Source of the DNA: Variovorax sp. OK212
Lineage (GTDB): Bacteria; Pseudomonadota; Gammaproteobacteria; Burkholderiales; Burkholderiaceae_C
Length of the DNA: 64,000 nucleotides
Assembly (NCBI RefSeq): GCF_900112425.1
Contig: NZ_FOLP01000002.1
Location: 62,001-126,000, forward strand
Direction of reading: 5' to 3'
In this document: positions 61,057 through 64,000 of the stretch, piece after piece
Layout of the letters: every line of letters begins with the position of its first letter
Position numbering within the stretch: the first letter of the stretch is position 1
The notes under the pieces: generated by a model
Told to the model about the DNA's origin: nothing
Database searches by the model: none
Seen by the model: the letters and a program-made list of their open reading frames with translations, nothing else
Program-made: the position numbers and the translations under genes

Positions 61057-62619
61057 TCAGTGCGCGCCCGCCGCGGCATCGCCGCCGGCGCCGCCCTTCT
61101 GCGGCCTGGCGAACCACACCAGCGGAATCAGCAGCAGGAACAGGATCGCCGACGCATAGAAGATGTCGTTCGTGGCCAGCATGAAGGCCTGCTGGTCGAC
61201 GATGCGGTTGATCTGCCCCATCACCTGCTCGGTGCTGAAGCCGCTGCCCGTGAGGCCCGAGATCGCGCTGGTGGCCGCGCTGTTGCCCTGGGTCACGCTC
61301 TCGGCCAGCTGCGAGTGGTGCAGCGCCGCGCGGTTCTCCCACAGCGTGGTGGTGATCGACGTGCCCATGGCGCCCGCGGTGATCCGCAGGAAGTTCGACA
61401 ACCCCGAGGCGGCCGGAATGCGGTCGGGCGTGAGGCCCGACAGCGTGATGGTCACCAGCGGAATGAAGAAGAACGCCATTGCCACGCCCTGGATGATCGT
61501 CGGGATGATGATCGTCACGAAGTCGGCCTGCGTGTTGAAGTTCGAGCGCATCCACAGCACCAGCGCGAACACCAGGAACGAGAAGGTCGCATAGCGGCGC
61601 GGATCGATCTTGGACACCGTGAGCCCCACCACCGGCGAGAAGAAGATCGCCAGCAGCCCCACGGGCGCCATGATCATCCCCGCCTGCGTGGCGGTGTAGC
61701 CCATCCACTGCTGCAGCCACAGCGGCAGCAGCACCACGTTGCCGAAGAACAGGCCGTAGGCCACGGCCGTTGCCACGGCGCCCGACCAGAAGTTGCGGCG
61801 CTTGAACAGCGACAGGTCGACCACCGGGTGCTTGTCGGTCAGCTCCCAGACCAGGAAGAACGCGAAGCCGACCACCGCCACCACCGCCATCAGGACGATC
61901 TGCGGCGAGTGGAACCAGTCGAGCTCCTTGCCCTTGTCGAGCATGAGCTGCATCGAGCCGACCCACAGCACCAGCAGCGCCAGGCCGATGGCGTCGATGG
62001 GCACCTTGTGCGTGTTGCTCTCGCGCTTGCGGTACAGCGTCCAGGTGATGGCCGCGGCCACGATGCCCACGGGGATGTTGATGTAGAAGATCCACGGCCA
62101 CGAGATGTTGTCGGTGATCCAGCCGCCGAGCAGCGGCCCCATCACCGGCGCGACCAGCGTGGTCATCGACCACATCGCCATGGCCAGGCCCGCCTTGGCG
62201 CGCGGATAGCTCGACAGCAGCAGCGTCTGCGACAGCGGGATCATCGGCCCCGCGACGAAGCCCTGCAGCGCGCGAAACGCGATCAGCGTGGTCATGTTCG
62301 GCGCCAGGCCGCACAGCAGCGAGCTGATCATGAACAGGATCACGCTGGCCATGAACAGGCGCACCTGTCCGAAGCGCTGGGTCATGAAACCCGTGAGCGG
62401 CACCGCGATGGCGTTGGCCACCGCGAAGCTGGTGATGACCCAGGTGCCTTGCGTGGTGCTCACGCCCAGGTCACCCGAGATGGCGGGCAGCGACACGTTC
62501 GCGATCGACGAATCGAGCACGTTCATGAACGTTGCCGCAGACAGCGCAATCGTGCCCCAGACGCGGGCTGCGCCCTCGAGCGGGGGATGCGCGACGTAAG
62601 CAGGAGCGGCGGTGGCCAT
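61057..62619 (-). CDS. emrB: DHA2-family multidrug efflux MFS protein EmrB
   Basis: 520 residues with about fourteen helices. The DHA2 marks are visible: NVLDSSIANVSLPAISGDLGVSTTQGTWVITSFAV, and the FINIPVGIVAA loop. It exports hydrophobic drugs with EmrA and an outer membrane channel. It is 41 bp after emrA; no outer membrane partner gene is in the window. The partner may lie beyond position 64000. Confidence 0.94.
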   Translation of the reverse strand: MATAAPAYVAHPPLEGAARVWGTIALSAATFMNVLDSSIANVSLPAISGDLGVSTTQGTWVITSFAVANAIAVPLTGFMTQRFGQVRLFMASVILFMISSLLCGLAPNMTTLIAFRALQGFVAGPMIPLSQTLLLSSYPRAKAGLAMAMWSMTTLVAPVMGPLLGGWITDNISWPWIFYINIPVGIVAAAITWTLYRKRESNTHKVPIDAIGLALLVLWVGSMQLMLDKGKELDWFHSPQIVLMAVVAVVGFAFFLVWELTDKHPVVDLSLFKRRNFWSGAVATAVAYGLFFGNVVLLPLWLQQWMGYTATQAGMIMAPVGLLAIFFSPVVGLTVSKIDPRRYATFSFLVFALVLWMRSNFNTQADFVTIIIPTIIQGVAMAFFFIPLVTITLSGLTPDRIPAASGLSNFLRITAGAMGTSITTTLWENRAALHHSQLAESVTQGNSAATSAISGLTGSGFSTEQVMGQINRIVDQQAFMLATNDIFYASAILFLLLIPLVWFARPQKGGAGGDAAAGAH

Positions 62620-62660
62620 TGAGCTCGCGCGAACTGTTCAGTGAAAGGGTGCGCCGGCGA

Positions 62661-63983
62661 TCAGCCCGGCTGGCCCTGCACGGCAACCGAGGCGCCGCCG
62701 GCCGGGGCCGGGGCCTTCGACGGCGCGTTGGCCGTGGCCGGTGCGCTGCGCCCGAGGTTGGCCGCGACGATGCGGTCCACTTCGGCGTCGGCGCCGCGGT
62801 CGAGCTGGCTGTACACGGCGGTCTGCGTCAAGGCGGCGGCGCGCGGCGCGTCGGCCAGCATCTTGCCGCTCTTGGACGAGATGTCGATCTCGGCGTCCAT
62901 CGACAGGCCGATGCGCAGCGGGTTGGCCTTGAGCTGCTCGGGGTCGAGCGCAATGCGCACGGGCACGCGCTGCACCACCTTGATCCAGTTGCCGGTGGCG
63001 TTCTGCGCGGGCAGCAGCGCAAAGGCGCTGCCGGTGCCCACGCCCAGGCCCGCGACCTTGCCGCTGTACTCGACCTTCTTGCCGTACACGTCGGCGGTGA
63101 GCTTCACGGGCTGGTCGATGCGGATGTTGCGCAGCTGCACTTCCTTGAAGTTGGCGTCGACCCACAGCTGGTTGAGCGGCACGATCGACATCATCGGCGT
63201 GCCGGCCGCGACGCGCTGGCCGAGCTGCACGGTGCGCTTGGCAACATAGCCGTCGACCGGCGCGGGCATGGCGACGCGCTGCGTGGCCAGGTAGGCCTCG
63301 CGCACCTTGGCGGCGGCGGCCAGCACGCTCGGGTGCTGCGCCACGCTGGTGCCGTCGGTCAGCGACTGGTTGCTGGCCAGCGCTTCCTTGGCGGCGACCA
63401 CGCCGGCCTGCGCGGCGGCGAGCTGGCTCTTGGCGGTGTCGAGCTGCGTCTCGGCATGGTTGAGTTCTTCCTTCGACACGGCGCCGTTGCCCGACAGCGC
63501 ACGGCGGCGCTGCAGGTCGTCCTGCGCCTTGGCGATGTCGCTCTGCGCCTTCACGATGTCCGACTGGCGCAGCGTGACCTGCGCGGCCAGCGAGCCGTTG
63601 TTGGCGTACAGGGTGCGCACCTGGCGCACGGCCTGCGCGAGCGCGGCCTCCGACTGCTCCAGCGACACCTTGGCGTCGGCCGGGTCGAGCTGCACCAGCG
63701 GCTGGCCGGCCTTCACGAAGTCGGTGTCGTCGGCGTTGATGGCCATCACGGTGCCGCCGATCTGCGGCGTGATCTGGATCACGTTGCCTTGCACGTAGGC
63801 GTTGTCGGTGTCCTCGTAGTGGCTGGCGACCAGCCATTCGTAGACGCCCCAGCCGCCGCCGGCGACGATGACCACCGCGGCAAGCGCGGTGAGTGCGCGG
63901 CGGCGCTTGCCGTTGCCGGCGGGCGCCTCGGGGGCTGCGGAAGCTGTGGCTGCAGCGGGCGTCGGAGTGTTGTTGTCGCTCAT
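62661..63983 (-). CDS. emrA: HlyD/EmrA-family membrane fusion protein
   Basis: 440 residues. An N-terminal membrane helix (residues about 28-48, RALTALAAVVIVAGGGWGVYEW) precedes the biotinyl-lipoyl domain (NAYVQGNVIQITPQIGGTV), a long helical hairpin, and beta-barrel (VPLNQLWVDANFKEVQL, then VDGYVAKRT). It links EmrB to an outer membrane channel. It begins near the window end, so its promoter is only partly seen. Confidence 0.93.
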   Translation of the reverse strand: MSDNNTPTPAAATASAAPEAPAGNGKRRRALTALAAVVIVAGGGWGVYEWLVASHYEDTDNAYVQGNVIQITPQIGGTVMAINADDTDFVKAGQPLVQLDPADAKVSLEQSEAALAQAVRQVRTLYANNGSLAAQVTLRQSDIVKAQSDIAKAQDDLQRRRALSGNGAVSKEELNHAETQLDTAKSQLAAAQAGVVAAKEALASNQSLTDGTSVAQHPSVLAAAAKVREAYLATQRVAMPAPVDGYVAKRTVQLGQRVAAGTPMMSIVPLNQLWVDANFKEVQLRNIRIDQPVKLTADVYGKKVEYSGKVAGLGVGTGSAFALLPAQNATGNWIKVVQRVPVRIALDPEQLKANPLRIGLSMDAEIDISSKSGKMLADAPRAAALTQTAVYSQLDRGADAEVDRIVAANLGRSAPATANAPSKAPAPAGGASVAVQGQPG

Positions 63984-64000
63984 GATGAAGTTCTTTCCGA

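Overview
The window is GC-rich chromosomal DNA from a beta-proteobacterium. Gene content and style point to Burkholderiales, most likely Comamonadaceae and Variovorax-like: a TctC-family solute receptor, an H1-like protein with a SWIB domain, DHA2/EmrB and LivFGHMK systems, a MutL with endonuclease motifs, and Comamonadaceae-type intergenic hairpins. The genus is an inference from gene content. No tRNA, rRNA, CRISPR array, IS element or phage gene was seen.

Layout. 0-8 kb: small monooxygenase and divergent GlxA-type regulator, isocitrate lyase (aceA) with an AT-rich control region, gamma-glutamylcyclotransferase, EamA exporter, SWIB/H1-like nucleoid protein, AraC regulator, a short conserved hypothetical and a ThDP-dependent enzyme. 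8-17.5 kb: a TetR regulator with two matching operator-like sites, followed by a nine-kilobase co-directional transport/catabolic cluster (TctC receptor, NMT1-type ABC transporter, enolase-superfamily enzyme, Gfo/Idh oxidoreductase, DUF993 aldolase-like protein, xylose-isomerase-like TIM barrel). 17.5-28.7 kb: mostly housekeeping genes (AlkZ-like glycosylase, FMN riboswitch with type II lumazine synthase, GST, ArsC-like, queG, tsaE, amidase, lipoprotein, DedA, GNAT, mutL, lipoprotein hydrolase). 28.8-34.4 kb: an iron-type module (TonB receptor, methyltransferase, MFS carrier, PchR-like AraC regulator) with a good Fur box between the divergent promoters. 34.4-40.2 kb: miaA, a LolD-type ATPase, threonine dehydratase-like enzyme, and a GntR/PhyH/COG4091 catabolic operon behind a perfect 16-bp palindrome.

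40.3-45.0 kb holds the two most interesting systems. One is a DGPF protein plus ECF42-type sigma factor behind a TGTCGA-N17-CGTC promoter, the form reported for ECF42 sigma factors. The other is an NAD/ADP-ribose operon: a degenerate-Nudix NrtR-like repressor divergent from DUF4291, NADAR and ADP-ribosylglycohydrolase genes, with two inverted repeats in the divergent promoter.

45.0-52.3 kb: a class C beta-lactamase-like hydrolase, FtsX-type permease, PLP enzyme, AttH/CrtC-like lipocalin and a YXWGXW protein. The LolD-type ATPase (35.4 kb), this permease and the lipocalin look like dispersed parts of one AttEFGH-like exporter. 52.4-58.4 kb: a full Liv transporter operon with two tandem receptors. 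58.6-64 kb: a LacI regulator with an AGE-family epimerase, then an EmrAB pump.

Starts were chosen by ribosome-binding sites, overlaps with neighbours and family length. Everything here comes from reading the sequence; no database search was run.
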